Shown: positions 1-11,106 of the stretch, piece after piece
Numbering within the stretch: position 1 is the stretch's first letter
Layout: each line of letters starts with the position of its first letter
Made by a program: the position numbers and the translations under genes
From: Symbiodinium sp. CCMP2592
Lineage: Eukaryota > Sar > Dinophyceae > Suessiales > Symbiodiniaceae
Length of the DNA: 64,000 nucleotides
Assembly (NCBI GenBank): GCA_905221615.1
Contig: CAJNDT010003391.1
Location: forward strand, 94,501 to 158,500
Reading direction: 5' to 3'
Notes under the pieces: model-generated
What the model saw: the letters and a program-made list of their open reading frames with translations, nothing else
What the model was told of the DNA's origin: nothing
Databases searched by the model: none

Positions 1-75
1 ATCGCACTCGGGGCGCAACGCAGGTTCCGGCGACGACGGTGACGATGCAACCGGCCGAGGGTCCTGCCTGTTCAG
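1..75 (+). CDS. possible 3' end of an exon cut by the window edge
   Basis: This GC-rich stretch ends in CAG followed by GTGAGA, a good 5' splice site, and is followed at once by AT-rich simple repeats typical of an intron. Two of the three plus-strand frames are open, so the frame cannot be fixed. One of them reads VPATTVTMQPAEGPACS. No family is recognisable from so little sequence. Confidence 0.3.
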
Positions 76-80
76 GTGAG

Positions 81-360
81 ATACCTATATATATATATAT
101 ATGAATATAGATATACATAATATGTGTTGTAAGTGTATATATATATATAGCACATATATATATATACATATCTGCGTATATATGTATACATGTATACAAA
201 TGTCTATATTTGTGTATATATATATATATATGAATATAAAGACAAACGTATGTGATAACATCTACACACGCACATACATTCATGAAGAAAGGCATTACTG
301 CATACATTTACACAGATGTTTGTGTGTGTGTATACCTACTCATACATATACATAGGCGAA
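81..360. repeat. AT-rich (TA)n / TATG microsatellite block
   Basis: Several runs of alternating T and A are interrupted by TATG, TGTG and ACAC steps. An 84-codon frame here is only the translation of the repeat (Tyr, Ile, His, Cys) and is not taken as a gene. Confidence 0.85.
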
Positions 361-1120
361 AACTGCTCACTGTCTGATTGCTTGTAGGGTCTGACAGGGT
401 GTCAGGGTTTACCTTTTTGTGGTTCAGAGTTCTAAAGATCCTACCATTTAGGGTACGACGTTATAGGTCCCCCCATTTTTCGGAAACTTCCACGTAGGCC
501 CTAAACCCTAGACTTGGAAGTCCACGGTTCGTTATTCGTAGGCTTAGAAGCAGGACAACTGTTGTAACCCAATATCAAGGGACTTATCACGCACTTACAA
601 CTAGACCCGAAAGCTTCCCACAACAACTTTAAGCTTTACTAATCAAAATAGGGCTTTTGGTTTTGGGTAGGCTATTGTCGACGAATCATAAGAAGCCCTC
701 AGGATTAGCTTTTGTAATTTTTCCGACCCCTATATTATGGTACCCTTATAGATCCCTTAAAGTAACCCTTATAGACCCCTTTTGGGGATTACTAAGGCCC
801 CTATATGAGGACCGGGTTTTCCATCCGGAGGCCCCAGAGTTTTGCTTGGAGGCCTCGGTGTGCGCTTCTGCACTTTGCCCGCTGCGCGCGAGCCCTGGAG
901 ACAAACGGGGAATGTTTGGAAAACCGACCTGTGCGATATAAAGAAAGGGGCCGTTATAAACAAAAGTATGGGTTTAGGGCATACTACACCCCTTCAGGAA
1001 TACTAGTGTCATTGCTAAGGCCACTTCAATATTGCAACCTGAGAACCGATATACATGGAGGTTTCATTTTCCTCTGTAGGATATCCCAGAAGCCACCCTA
1101 AATCCTAAACCCCAAACTCA
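361..1120. other. non-coding, foldback fragments
   Basis: No convincing exon is seen. Positions 433-491 match the right half of foldback family C (TTTTTCGGAAACTTCC end). Positions 715-790 match a family called O here, with GACCCCTATATTATGG and ACCCTTATAGATCCCTT blocks. The short ORFs between 657 and 1101 overlap these repeats on both strands. Confidence 0.5.
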
Positions 1121-1226
1121 TATAGCGGCTTCAATAATTAGAATAGGGTTTTGGGGCCCTATATATAAAAGTGGCAATGAGGAACGCCCCCAAACAATGG
1201 TATAGGTAAGTATTAAGGCCCCTATA
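1121..1226. repeat. foldback element, family E
   Basis: The left arm (AATAATTAGAATAGGG) and right arm (TAGGTAAGTATTAAGGCCCC) are near reverse complements around an AT-rich centre. Family E is the commonest repeat in the window, with about twenty copies of roughly 100 bp. Confidence 0.7.
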
Positions 1227-2023
1227 CCTGAACACTAAACCCTACCCAGATTTAGTTTGGAAGGTGTTGGGTTCAGGGTTGAGGGTTCTGTTTGTTTTCA
1301 TGAATGCCCTGTTGCGCAGATCGCCTTAAGGGACAATACAATGATCCCTGCAACCAAGGCCCTGCCTGCATTGGGCTCTGTTTGTTGAAGATTCCGTGAG
1401 GTAGTGTAGGCCTTCTACTGGAGCATTGAAGGTTCTTGGAGAGCCCCATTTAACTTACCGTGTAACCAGGCTATATACGCCTGACCATACAGAGTGGTGA
1501 GAGAAACCCATAATCCGAGTTGCCGAAGCACTGGAGTTCTACATGTTGAAGCCAATGGTCTAGCGCCAGCCAAGGGCAAACCTGAAGCACCCAAACCCCA
1601 AACCCTAAATCACTGAATCCAACACATCCTCAACATCACAGCTGGCATCAAGCATCATGTGCCCAGATGTCTCTGGTTCTGAACCTTGCTACCGCCTGCT
1701 TACCTCTAGTTCCAGGGACCCAGAGTAAAAGGTATCTTGTATATGACCCTGCAACTCTAAGGCTCTAAACTCCCGGAGCTGTAACTATACTATACTATAC
1801 CATACTACAGTACAATATAATCTGCCACGAGTTGAGCCCTCTTCATGCCGGAACCGTCCCAAGCCGCACCTTCGACGGGGACCTGCCAAGAATTTGGAAG
1901 CTTTTGGGGTGCAAAGCTTCGGTGTGACTAGCTACTTGTATAAAACTGTAACGCTCAAAGTGAAGAAATGATGCCGAGATACGGTTGCAGCCAACATCCC
2001 GGAAATCACAATAAAAAACATAC
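1227..2023. other. no gene seen; short TACTA repeat
   Basis: The stretch is unremarkable apart from scattered CCCTAAA units and a TACTA-type repeat near 1781-1825. Confidence 0.5.
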
Positions 2024-2085
2024 TATAACCCTAGACCCTAAACCTCTAAACCCTAAACCTCTAAACCCTAAACCCCTCAACCCTA
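2024..2085. repeat. interstitial telomere-like CCCTAAA array
   Basis: Tandem CCCTAAA units alternate with CCTCTAAA and CCCCTCAA variants. The unit is the complement of TTTAGGG, the plant/dinoflagellate telomere unit. Confidence 0.8.
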
Positions 2086-2198
2086 AGCCGTATAACTAAT
2101 ATACGAGGGCTTTTTTAGGGTTGAGGGCCCAGGGCTGGGTTCCTTGGGTATGTTGTGCCGTGCAAGGGGCTTCGGGTGCAGGGTCCGACTTTTCCTTT

Positions 2199-2265
2199 TT
2201 AGTAGTATTAGTAGTATTGGTAGTATGAACAGTATTAGTAGTACTAATAGTATTAGATAGTAGTG
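2199..2265. repeat. RNY triplet tract
   Basis: In phase, the triplets are AGT AGT ATT AGT AGT ATT GGT AGT ATG AAC AGT and so on. Nearly every triplet is purine-any-pyrimidine. The 73-codon minus-strand frame over it is an artefact of this periodicity. Confidence 0.7.
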
Positions 2266-2329
2266 ACTTTCTGCAGGGTTTAGGGAAAGAAACACATTCT
2301 CCAATTCATTAAGAGCTTCAATCTCTCAA

Positions 2330-2425
2330 TTTTGGGCCTGAGTATCCTTGCCCACAAAAGGTTAATCTTGTCAGCTACGGTAGGATAATATCATCCACAA
2401 AAGGTTAAAGTGACTCAGCTACTAA
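2330..2425. repeat. foldback element, family K (degenerate)
   Basis: It shares ACAAAAGGTTAA twice in direct order and ends in ACTCAGCTACTAAG. The better copies at 35025 and 40755 show the same right end. Confidence 0.5.
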
Positions 2426-2477
2426 GTGCCTTAGGGTAAGTACGGCACCTGGAGGCTGATAAGAAAGATCGGAAACC

Positions 2478-2612
2478 CCAAACCCTATACCCCGAACCCA
2501 AAACCCTAAAGTCCTAAACCCTAAACCCGAAACCCTAAACCCTAAACCCAAAACCCTAAAGTCCTAAACCCTAAACTCGAAACCCTAAGCCCTAAACCCG
2601 AAACCCTAAGCC
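2478..2612. repeat. interstitial telomere-like array with variants
   Basis: CCCTAAA units are interrupted by CCCGAAA, CCCAAAA and GTCCTAAA variants. It is followed by a GC-rich stretch (2613-2720) for which no clear exon frame was found. Confidence 0.75.
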
Positions 2613-2699
2613 CGGTGTACGGCACGCCTGGATGCTGTCGGCGTTGGCATCTCCGAGTCCTCGGCGTCGCCGATCCTCGGGCGAAGCGTTGGAAACTGA

Positions 2700-3437
2700 C
2701 GCCTCTGGGGCTCTGAGGGTCAGGGGACTTAGTAACATAATGGGTTCCTTAAGGGCCCCTTTAAAGGGATCTATAGGGATTCCGTAGGGCTTAGGGTTTC
2801 GGGGACTTAGTAACTGGCTATTTTAAGGACTTAGAAGTACCATAATCCCAATTAGGGTCCCTTTTAGGGTGCTTATAACATGGTTAGTTATAGGGGTCCC
2901 TTTAAGGGTCCCTTTTAAGGGATCTATAAGGGCTTCTGTATTGGTATAGGGTTTAATTAGGGTCTAGTTATAAGGGTCTCTTTTAAGGGATCTGTAGGGG
3001 CTTCTATAGCGGTATAGGGTTTAGGGTCTACTTGGAGGTTCATGGTTAGTTTTAAGTAGGGTTATAGGTACGATAACTATAGTTATGACTCATATTACAA
3101 TTAGGGGACTTATAATCCCACTTATAACTACACATGAGGCCCCTCGAGGTTTAGGGCTTTAGTGTTTAGCGAGGGACCTGGGAAGAAGTAATATGAGGCC
3201 TTAATAGTTACGATAGGGTTGTGGTAGAACCCTCGACATAGTATGGTAATCATCTAGGCCCCTATAGCATCCCCTGAAGCGGTTTTCTAAAATGCCACCA
3301 GAAGCCATTCTGAAGCTTTTGGAATCATGGATGGATTTTCTGCAAACCTTGAAACCCTACACTTCCACTGAAGAACCGGAAAGACACCTTAAACCCTAAA
3401 CCCCACCTGCAACCTCAAAGCTCTACGTCCTGAAACT
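2700..3437. repeat. foldback-derived sequence including family B copy (3028-3150)
   Basis: The segment 2803-2872 (GACTTAGTAACTGGCTATTT) recurs near 16265. From 3028 a family B copy runs from CTACTTGGAGGTTCATGG to a degraded right arm. No exon is supported. Confidence 0.5.
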
Positions 3438-3452
3438 CTAAAGCTTTACTAC

Positions 3453-5118
3453 CTGCCCCCCGCTCCACCAAACAAGAGCCTTCAAACTTCCACAGCCCAA
3501 AACTTCAAGCTTCAAAGCTAGGGCTTGCGGTTCTAACTGTTTTCCAAGGTTCGAAGATGCATCGTCCTCAGCATCCATCCGGAGTCGATCCGTAGGAGAC
3601 AGCGGCTGCCCCTGTGACCTCGCGGTCTGGGTGGTGTGAGTGTGGCTTGATTTGGCTTTGAGTTTGGGGTTTAGGGTTTGGGGGAAGTCCGAGAACTCGA
3701 TGCAGAAACACCGCAACTAGAGAAGTTTTTTCACCACACTTCAAACTCACTGGAGGCTTTCTGCAGGCCCAGAGACTCCAATATCCCTCAATTAAGGAAT
3801 ATTCCTTGAATTATAGTAGGATCCCTAATATAACTTAAGGAATATTCCTTATTTAAGGGATATTGGAGAGAAGCCCTGGAGCGACTGGGACTCTTTCGTT
3901 TCTCTAGGCTCAGGCTCAGAAACCCTTTCCGACTGCTCTCCGAATGCAGCCCCGGCGACCACGGCGGCTGAAACTGTTGCAGCTGCAGTCCTTGGATAGA
4001 TGAAAACAGCCATGGAATCTGCTAGCATAATATGAGGGCCTTAGTAACTAGAATAGGGTTTTGGGGTATACTATACTATACTTATAATAAGGACCCCCCC
4101 CAACAGTAGTATAGGTAGTTATGTAATTAGGGCCCTATAGATATATGTTACCGGAAGCCACATCTCTGCTCAGGTTTAGCTCCAGATAGGAACGCTCCGA
4201 AGCCAAGAATCCTTCTGGCGGCAAAGATGTCTGCTGACCCGAGGTCGAGCCTTTTTGCTGTTGCATCTGATGATGGGTCGGAAGCTGCTGTGGTGTCATC
4301 TGCATCTGGGGATGCATTTGTTGCAGCTGCATTGGCTGCTGTTGGATTTGCTGTTGCATCTGCTGTTGTGGCGTCTGCTGTGAAAACTGCATTTGCTGTT
4401 GCTGCTGCTGCTGCGGCATCTGCTGCTGTGGCATCTGCTGCTGCAGCATTTGCTGTTGCGGCACCTGTTGCTGCGGCATCTGCTGCATCATTTGCTGCTG
4501 CGGCATGTGCTGCTGCAGCATTTGTTGCTGCGGCATCTGCTGCTGCGGCATCTGCTGCTGCGGCATCTGCTGCTGTGGCATCTGCTGCTGCGGCATCATC
4601 TGCTGCGGCATCTGCTGCACTGGCATCTGCTGCTGTGGCGCCTGCTGCTGTGGCACCTGCTGCTGCGGCAGCATCTGCTGCATTGGCATCTGCTGCACTG
4701 GCATTTGTTGCGCTTGCGGCATTTGCTGTTGCGGCATCTGCTGCACAGGTTGCTGCTGTTGGAGCATCTGCTGCGGCTGCGGCTGCTGCATCTGCTGTTG
4801 TGGCAACTGCTGTTGAAGCATTTGTTGTTGAGGCATCTGCTGCGATTCCATTTGCTGCGGCAACTGGCTCTGCATCTTCGCCTGTTGTGACAAATTCTGC
4901 TGTTGCTGCTGTTGCAGCAGCAGCTGCTGCTGCAGGTGTTGCAGCTGCTGCTCGGAGAACTGCTCTGGCTGCCCGACCTCAAAGCAGAAGTATTCACAGC
5001 TCCCACGAAGTGTCGATGCGAACGCCACACCGAACATCCACAGTGAGCCCGGAAGAGTCTGTCGAGCAATGAATGTTGCTGCTTTCAAACCAATCTGCCA
5101 ACGGACTCCATCCCACAT
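3453..5118 (-). CDS. Gln-rich low-complexity protein, split gene
   Basis: Four exons are proposed, reading down the minus strand. Exon 1 is 5118-4152: ATG start, a 55-residue unique N-terminus begin M-W-D-G-V, then about 220 residues of MPQQQ-type repeats. Exon 2 is 4018-3875 and exon 3 starts at 3749. Exon 4 ends near 3453 at a CAG/GTAGTA donor and includes the stretch MDAEDDASSNLGKQ. Exon 1 is 967 nt and exon 2 is 144 nt, so phases agree (1, then 2+1). Intron 1 (4019-4151) is GT-AG and is mostly foldback E. Intron 2 (3750-3874) is GC-AG and is mostly foldback F. The exon 3 to exon 4 junction lies in telomere-like sequence and is not resolved. Read without splicing, exon 1 would end at a TAG lying in the foldback. 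Glutamine tracts suggest a scaffolding or transcription-related protein, but no domain is recognised. Whether 5118 is the true start is unknown. Confidence 0.6.
3768..3870. repeat. foldback element, family F, occupying an intron
   Basis: The arms CCAATATCCCTCAATTAAGG and CCTTATTTAAGGGATATTGG are near-perfect complements. It fills most of the 125-nt intron 3750-3874 of the Gln-rich gene, whose ends are GC and AG on the minus strand. Confidence 0.75.
4028..4139. repeat. foldback element, family E, occupying an intron
   Basis: It runs from TAATATGAGGGCCTTAGTAA to AATTAGGGCCCTATA. It lies inside the 133-nt GT-AG intron 4019-4151 of the Gln-rich gene. The minus-strand TAG at 4137-4135 that would end an unspliced ORF is part of the element end. 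Confidence 0.8.
4393..4890. repeat. 15-bp minisatellite in Gln-rich exon
   Basis: The plus strand repeats GGCATCTGCTGCTGC with small variants. On the minus strand this gives Met-Pro-Gln-Gln-Gln units. The Ala-, Leu- and Cys-rich frames on the plus strand over the same bases are shadows. Confidence 0.85.
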
Positions 5119-5242
5119 CCCATGCCATCGGCTGTGTCTCAGGGCTCTGACCCATCCTTGATGCCTCCTGGTTAATTCTGTTTGGAGTTTTCAGTCCGCT
5201 TGATGTGGTTATATAACTAGAGCTATCCTACGTAGAACCCTA

Positions 5243-5354
5243 CCTACTTGTCCGGTATCATGGGGAACTAAAGGTTAACCTTCTGGTTACACAGAGATTA
5301 TATTGGGACTATACTACCCAAAAAGGGTTAACGGCGACCTACTCTACTACTAAG
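5243..5354. repeat. foldback element, family H
   Basis: It runs from CCTACTTGTCCGGTATCATGG to GCGACCTACTCTACTACTAAG. A second half-copy of the right arm follows at about 5409-5453. Better copies lie at 45342 and 59618. Confidence 0.65.
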
Positions 5355-5792
5355 AGCCCCTTATACAACCCCCTATTGGATCCCTTGAAGGAGCCCCTTA
5401 AGGGTACCCTAAGCCCAAGAAGGGGTTCAAGGTGACCTACTCTACTACTAGGCCTAATTATATAACCTTGGCGGACTTCTGAACCCCTCCTAGAAGTTGA
5501 ACTTTTAGCCTCTTTAGTTTAGTCAATATAGAAACCTAAAAAGTTAAAGTCCTAAGAGCCACCCAGAAGTAACCCTAATGAACCGTAAGTTAAGGCTGAA
5601 GGAAAGCAGGTCAGAAGTTCTTGAGCAGCATGAAGTATGAACTCTATAAGACCACCCCCCTAAACCCTAAACCCTAAACCCTAATACCCCACCCCATGGT
5701 GAAGCGAAGCACCGATTGCACTGGCGGCGTGTTTGCTTGGCTGGGCAGTACCATGGGCTGCGTGACCCAGCAGGGACCCAAACCTGGGATTA
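5355..5792. other. no gene seen
   Basis: Contains the extra H half-copy and a short CCCTAAA array near 5660-5685. No exon is supported. Confidence 0.4.
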
Positions 5793-5883
5793 CTTACCTT
5801 TTGTTAGTAGGGAATGGAAGAATGGTAGTAATAGTAGTTATAATTGTACCCCATTCCTCCATTCCCTACTAACCAAAGGTAAG
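5793..5883. repeat. foldback element, family A
   Basis: The left arm starts CTTACCTTTTGTTAGTAGGG and the right arm is its complement, ending CCAAAGGTAAG. The loop is TAG/TAA-rich. The ends read GGTAAG outward, a consensus 5' splice site on both strands. Confidence 0.8.
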
Positions 5884-5899
5884 ATTAAAGGGTATGGGG

Positions 5900-6112
5900 G
5901 TTTAGGGTTTAGGGTGTAGGGTTTAGGGGTTTCGGGGTTTAGGGTTTAGGGTGTAGGGTTTAGGGGTTTCGGGGTTTAGGGTTTAGGGTGTAGGGTGTAG
6001 GGTTTAGGGGTTTCGGGGTTTAGCGGTTTAGGGGTTTATTAGGGTTTAGGGTTTAGGCTATTAGGGGTTTAGGGTTTAGGGGTTTAGGGTTTTAGGGTTT
6101 AGGGGGTGCGGG
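5900..6112. repeat. interstitial telomere-like TTTAGGG array
   Basis: About 200 bp of TTTAGGG, TGTAGGG, TTTAGGGG and TTTCGGGG units. Its orientation is opposite to the arrays at 2024 and 2478. Confidence 0.8.
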
Positions 6113-6127
6113 CCGAAGGCAAAGGGC

Positions 6128-6260
6128 CTACTTGGAGGATCTTGGGTAGTTATAAGTTAGGTTATAAGTCCATGAACTTAATACGGGATGTTATAAGTCC
6201 ATTAGTCTAATATGGGATATACCTACAACTTGTACTAACTACCCATGAACCTCCTAGTAG
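6128..6260. repeat. foldback element, family B
   Basis: Arms are CTACTTGGAGGATCTTGGGT and ACCCATGAACCTCCTAGTAG, with internal direct repeats of GGTTATAAGTCCAT and relatives. Confidence 0.7.
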
Positions 6261-7175
6261 AAACTTTGAGGGGCGTTTACTGATTTAGAATGTCACGCTT
6301 CGGGATCAACTTTGCTTCCTCGTGCTCTCTTTGTTCCTGCAGGTTTTCAGCGCTAGGGCTTAAAGCCCCAAACCCTAAACGACTAAACCTTAAACCTCGA
6401 CAAAACTACAACCCGAACCCTTAAATCCATAAGAAGGGGCAGCGAGAGGCTAACAGCTGAGGCTTTCTCCTCGGATCCACGTGGGCCTTCCATGTCGATC
6501 TAGAGGCTTAATAGCTTGAAAAGGGCTCCTTCAAGGGCTCATCTACATTTTGGAGTGGCATATTGCAGTATAAGTATAAGAAGGCACCCTAAGGAATGAT
6601 TGTTAATGCTATTGCTTCGTGTATTCTAAGTTCGTGAAAACAAGGAGCCCTAAGGAACTGAGGTTCCTTTGTTGATCCGAATCCCAGGATACTTCCGGCT
6701 ATGCCATGCTCTCCTTTACAATGCTTGACCTCCTCCGAAGACAGGTGTTTAAGGGTTTGTTTTGTACTCGCATCTTTTCTTCGGTAGGGTTTGGCGGTTG
6801 CGCTGCCAAGATTCACCTCTCGAGCGTAAGTTCTCAGAGCTCTTAAACTTGCTTCCTGAAGCTCCGTGTCACACTACACTGCTTTTGCATCTTTGCCTCT
6901 GGACTCTTGTTCTTGTGACGCATACACGAAAATACAGTCTCGCGCCAGAAGGTCTCTCGTCTAGGGTGACATGTCGCAACCTTAAGATCTGCAAGTAGGT
7001 TACGCGACATATGCTATCATTTCTCATGTTTTGGGGCCATACGGTACCCTTCTTGCTGAACATTCCGACCCCCAAATTTGGGCAACAGACAGCACTTCGC
7101 TTCCAGGCCACTTGCCATCTGCACATAGGTGGGTATGACCTCTGAAACTTTCACTGAGCAAATAGCACCGAGGTT
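6261..7175. other. no confident gene
   Basis: Short frames exist on both strands between 6589 and 7126, but none has a convincing composition or splice context. One small CCCTAAA patch is present near 6370. Confidence 0.4.
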
Positions 7176-7232
<57 letters not shown>

Positions 7233-7279
7233 CAGTAGTAGCAGTAGTAGTAGTAGTAGTGGTAGTGGTAGTGGTAGTG

Positions 7280-7343
<64 letters not shown>

Positions 7344-7601
7344 GAGTAGTAGTAGTAGTAGTAGTCGTCGTAGTAGTCGTGAAGTAGTAGTAGTAGCAGT
7401 AGTAGTAGTAGTAGTAGTCAGTAGTAGTAGTCCTCGTATTCGTGGTGGTGATGGTGGTGATGGTGGTAGTAGTAGTAGTAGTAGTAGTAGCAGTAGCGGT
7501 AGTGTTGGTAGCAGTCGTAGTAGTAGTAGTTGTAGTAGCAGCAGCAGCAGTAGCAGTAATAGCAGCAGCAGCAGCAGCAGCAGCTGCTGTAGCAGCAGAC
7601 G
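7176..7601. repeat. (TAG)n microsatellite grading into RNY triplets
   Basis: A long TAG run has interruptions of AGC, GGT, CGT and GTG type that keep the three-base phase. Long Ser, Val and Thr frames on both strands are translations of the repeat, not genes. Confidence 0.9.
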
Positions 7602-7837
7602 CAGAAATGAGGTCTGGATTCACTGGCTTCAGATGTGCAAGACTTCGGCTTTTTGAGGGTGCTTATGGTCTTGGGATTTACTCTGAGGTTTCGGGTGGCA
7701 CAGGTTTCGCACTGGGTAGGACAACTCGTCCCACCCACTAGGGTTTAGGGGCTTCGCCCTCCTTGGAGCTCCATGGGGGCAGTCATAAGTGGAGTTATAA
7801 GTCTATAACTATAGATATCCTATTTTGAAACCCACTT

Positions 7838-7920
7838 ATTATTATCATTATTATTATTGCTGCTATGATTGTTAGCATGACTCTTGCAATTTCTATCGTT
7901 ATCATTTTAGTACTACCACT
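7838..7920. repeat. RNY triplet tract
   Basis: In phase, the triplets read ATT ATT ATC ATT ATT ATT ATT GCT GCT ATG ATT GTT AGC ATG ACT. No exact repeat unit is present, only the purine-N-pyrimidine pattern. Confidence 0.65.
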
Positions 7921-8537
7921 ATCCAAACCTTGAACATCCAAACCCTAAAGGATTGTAGCGCGGTTGACGTGCGAACCCTGGTGACACACCCCAGGCTAAT
8001 GAGATGTCAAGAATCGTATAAACATAAGGTGTATCCAAAAAAATCCGTCTGGTGGAGAACGCGAACCTTTAAACATCCGCATAAACGGCGCTTAACTTCC
8101 AGATCCATGTTAAGAGCCCAATAATCCAATAACATCCTACTTACTAAGTCCCCCGATCATTCAAGTTTGCAGCCAAAGGAACGCCATAAGTTGCCTCCTG
8201 TGGCCTGCAAGGCAGTTCAGGCATCCTGGGTTCTCGTTCAGGAATGTATTTCGAGTGACCACTGACCACGGTTTCGGGCTCAGGAGTCCGTTTCGAGTTA
8301 CTTTTTTCTAAACATATTATTTGTTGTAGATCCCTATGCTTGGACTGAGATCCTTGTCAAAGCCCAGGATAGTGCATATCTTCCTCATAATACTACAGTG
8401 GACTCAAGAATGAGAATCGGTTTCCTTTCAAGGGTTCTCTTGACGGTGATATATGAGGGCTACTATACAGGTTTAGTATAGGGGACTTACCGATTACAGT
8501 ACACTGTATAGACAAAGTTAGCATAAGGACCCGTAGG
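7921..8537. other. no gene seen
   Basis: No exon or clear repeat family was recognised. A 64-codon plus frame at 7930-8124 has no supporting features. Confidence 0.4.
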
Positions 8538-8658
8538 GAACTACTACTGATCTACTATTTGCTTAAGAAGCACCCAAAAAATGAAAATAATAATCCCTAT
8601 ATTACCCCATAAGGAATATTTTTTGGGGGGTTCTTAAGCAAATAGTAGTAATTGTTCA
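8538..8658. repeat. foldback element, long arms
   Basis: The arm TCTACTATTTGCTTAAGAA pairs with TTCTTAAGCAAATAGTAG, and pairing continues into GAACTACTA / TAGTAATTGTTC. The centre is AT-rich. Confidence 0.75.
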
Positions 8659-8880
8659 AGCGCCTAGAGTACCGGACAGCCCACAGCCATGACTGGGGGT
8701 TGTGAGGGAATATGGGCGCGACCTCAGCTCCACACCATGACTTGCCGAAATCGACCCCGGTTTAGGGTTGCTGTCGGAATTTGGGCAAAGTGCGAGACTT
8801 GAGAGAAAAACGTCTAAGATCGGATAAAACTCTGGTACCGACCGTATAGCAGCAAGATGGTCAGCATCGGAGATGCTGAA

Positions 8881-9440
8881 GCCTAAACCCTAGAGCCCTA
8901 GAACCCTAAGCCCTAAAACCCTAAACCCTAAAACACCAAAACCTTAAGCCCCAAACCATGAAACCACACTCTCCCCCCCGGTTTCCTCATCGTAGCTATA
9001 GTATCATATGCCCCAAAAACCCCATTCTAATTATTCAGGCCCCTATATTATAGCATTCTTATAGATCCCTGATGGTAGCCCTTATAGACCCTCTTTTGAA
9101 GGGAACCCTATTCTAATTATTAAGGTCCCCTACATTAACCCCCCCCATACCCAATCTTATGGTAGCCCTTATAGTAGGCCTGTAAGGGAGCCTTATTCTA
9201 ATTATTTCGGGCCCCTGTAGTAATTAATCCCCCACATTAAACCCCTCCCCTCGCCGGGCTCCTGATGTGATTCATCTGATGATGACCTTGAAAGGAACCC
9301 TGTTCTAATGAAAAGGCCCCGATACTACAGAACCCTATTATAGATCCCTTTAATTAAAGGAACCCTATTCCAATTATGAAGGCCACTTTTTCTCAACCTC
9401 TCCCCCGGGCTCCTGATCTGATTCATCTGATGATGACTGC
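8881..9440. repeat. telomere-like array, family O foldback remnants and a ~40-bp duplication
   Basis: CCCTAAA units lie at 8881-8960. Family O blocks (CCTATTCTAATTATTAAGG and CCCTTATAGATCCC) recur between 9041 and 9380. The segment around GGGCTCCTGATGTGATTCAT near 9256 recurs near 9408 with small changes. Confidence 0.6.
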
Positions 9441-9874
9441 TGGCTTGGCTGCTGCCCGAGGTGACGCTGCCTCGGAGCGCTTACGGGTTACGGGGATTCG
9501 TTTAACAAAAATCCGTAAAGGGCTGCCAGAGGGCTCTGTTTAGGGTTTTGGATTACGGGGGATTCCTTTGAGGGTTCCGTACAGGGCTGCCAGAGGGGGG
9601 TTTGTTTAGGGTTTTGGGGATCCCCTGCTTTGTGTTGTACGGGCTTCACAGGGCTTTAGACACTGGGTTGGTGGCTTTCAGACGCCGATTTGGGTTCTAG
9701 GCGTATATTTAGTGGGCACATCACCGCACCCTAAACCCTAAACCCCTAAACCCTAAACCGCAGCGGTCTGGGATCATCGTATGAACCACGGAAGCCCGAA
9801 TCTCGCGTGCGAAGCCTACAGCACCACAGATCTAACCGGAAGCCTCAATTGTGTTCTGGTCAAGGAACTGAATT
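9441..9874. other. no gene; TTTAGGG-like and tandem GGGCTGCCAGAGGG
   Basis: The word GGGCTGCCAGAGGG followed by a TTTAGGGTTTT phrase occurs twice (about 9521 and 9584), indicating a local duplication. A CCCTAAA patch lies at 9727-9760. Confidence 0.45.
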
Positions 9875-10034
9875 CATGGGGCTTTGATACTTAGAATAGG
9901 GGTTTGGGGTACATTATACTCGAATCATAATAAGGAACCCCGACAAAAGCATTTCCTGGCATTCCTGGCGGACAGAAGTGCCAACGAAGGCTCGTCCCTG
10001 ACAAGAGCATTGGTAATTATTTAAGCCCCTTGTA
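9875..10034. repeat. family E foldback with ~55-bp internal insertion
   Basis: Normal E arms flank an unrelated GC-rich insert at about 9954-10008. Confidence 0.55.
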
Positions 10035-11011
10035 GTAACTAAAATTACACGAAAACCCAGCACCCATTCAACAAGTCCCAGTGACCAGCAAACCCAGGTT
10101 TTCGGGGCTTCATGCAGGCCACTGGCCACTGAGCACCCAACCCCCCTCCCGCATGAAGCATAATTAAGAAGAGCTGAAACACTGTATTTGTGTAACTACA
10201 CTGAAATAGACTTCTCGCCCTACTTAGAGTGCTTTCTCAGGAAACTACAATACTAATTATGACCCTCAGCCTTCTTCCGCCGTTGATGCGTGGGTTCGGT
10301 GATTCTGGGACCCCTGAAACTTAGGGTTCGGGGTTTAAGGGTTAAAGGTTTAAGGTACCCCTCCCGCCCTAGAGGGTTTAGGGCTGCTCAAGGTTCTCCA
10401 GCACGGCCTAAATGTTGTGAACTTGCCAATTTATTGCCTGTCGATCGGGGGGCTGAGGGTCGGATGATCGAAAGTCCGAACCCAAAAAACTTCTTCAAAG
10501 ACTGCACTAGTTGCCTCACTTCTACCTTTTGCTCAACTTATTCTTGCACTCTCTCTATTCTGTGAAGATCGTGTAGTTCAACCAGGGCCAACCCTCCATT
10601 CAACCGATGCCGGCCCCTCCCGGCTAGAGCAAAGTGCTCCATGATTCGAGACCAGTTGCTGTCTCCGTAAACCACGTGCGCATCATGCCTAGGTGCTCAA
10701 CTTCTAACATCAGGGTTGCGAGCTTCAGGTAGCCAAGGCACCAAGCCCTCAACAACAAAGACAAGCACAGCTTCACAAAGGTCTCTCTAGAATATGCCTA
10801 TCTGTTTTGTTGTGCGTATGTATATACCCAGAGGGAGATGTGTATGTATATGTACATACCAAAAAACAAGCTACTATAACATATAATGGTACTGAAACGT
10901 ATGAGAAGTAGTACTATGACCTCCCCCTACTTGCTACGGTTCCTGCACTAGCTGGCAAAGTTCTTGGGGCCATCAGCTTGTTGTCTACCTTGACCTTCAG
11001 CTCTACAACTC
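10035..11011. other. no gene seen
   Basis: A 91-codon plus frame at 10290-10565 runs through TTTAGGG-like words and is not convincing. No foldback copy was identified. Confidence 0.4.
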
Positions 11012-11106
11012 GGTTTCCGAATGTAGGGGACCCTAGAATGGTACCCTAAAGAGAAGGATCCTCATTATAAGGACAACAGAATAAGGTATCCCTAATTTTC
11101 GCAAAC
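11012..11106. repeat. foldback element, family C
   Basis: The left arm GGTTTCCGAATGTAGGGGACC pairs with the right arm ending CCCTAATTTTCGCAAAC. The centre holds GAAGGATCCTC. Confidence 0.65.

Noticed and set aside
4227-5072. Long Ala-, Leu- and Cys-rich plus-strand frames over the Gln-rich region
   Set aside because: They are the other readings of the 15-bp repeat. The minus frame has a unique N-terminus and phase-correct exons downstream.
7024-7738. Long Ser, Thr, Val and Tyr frames on both strands
   Set aside because: Pure translation of the TAG array and its RNY flank.
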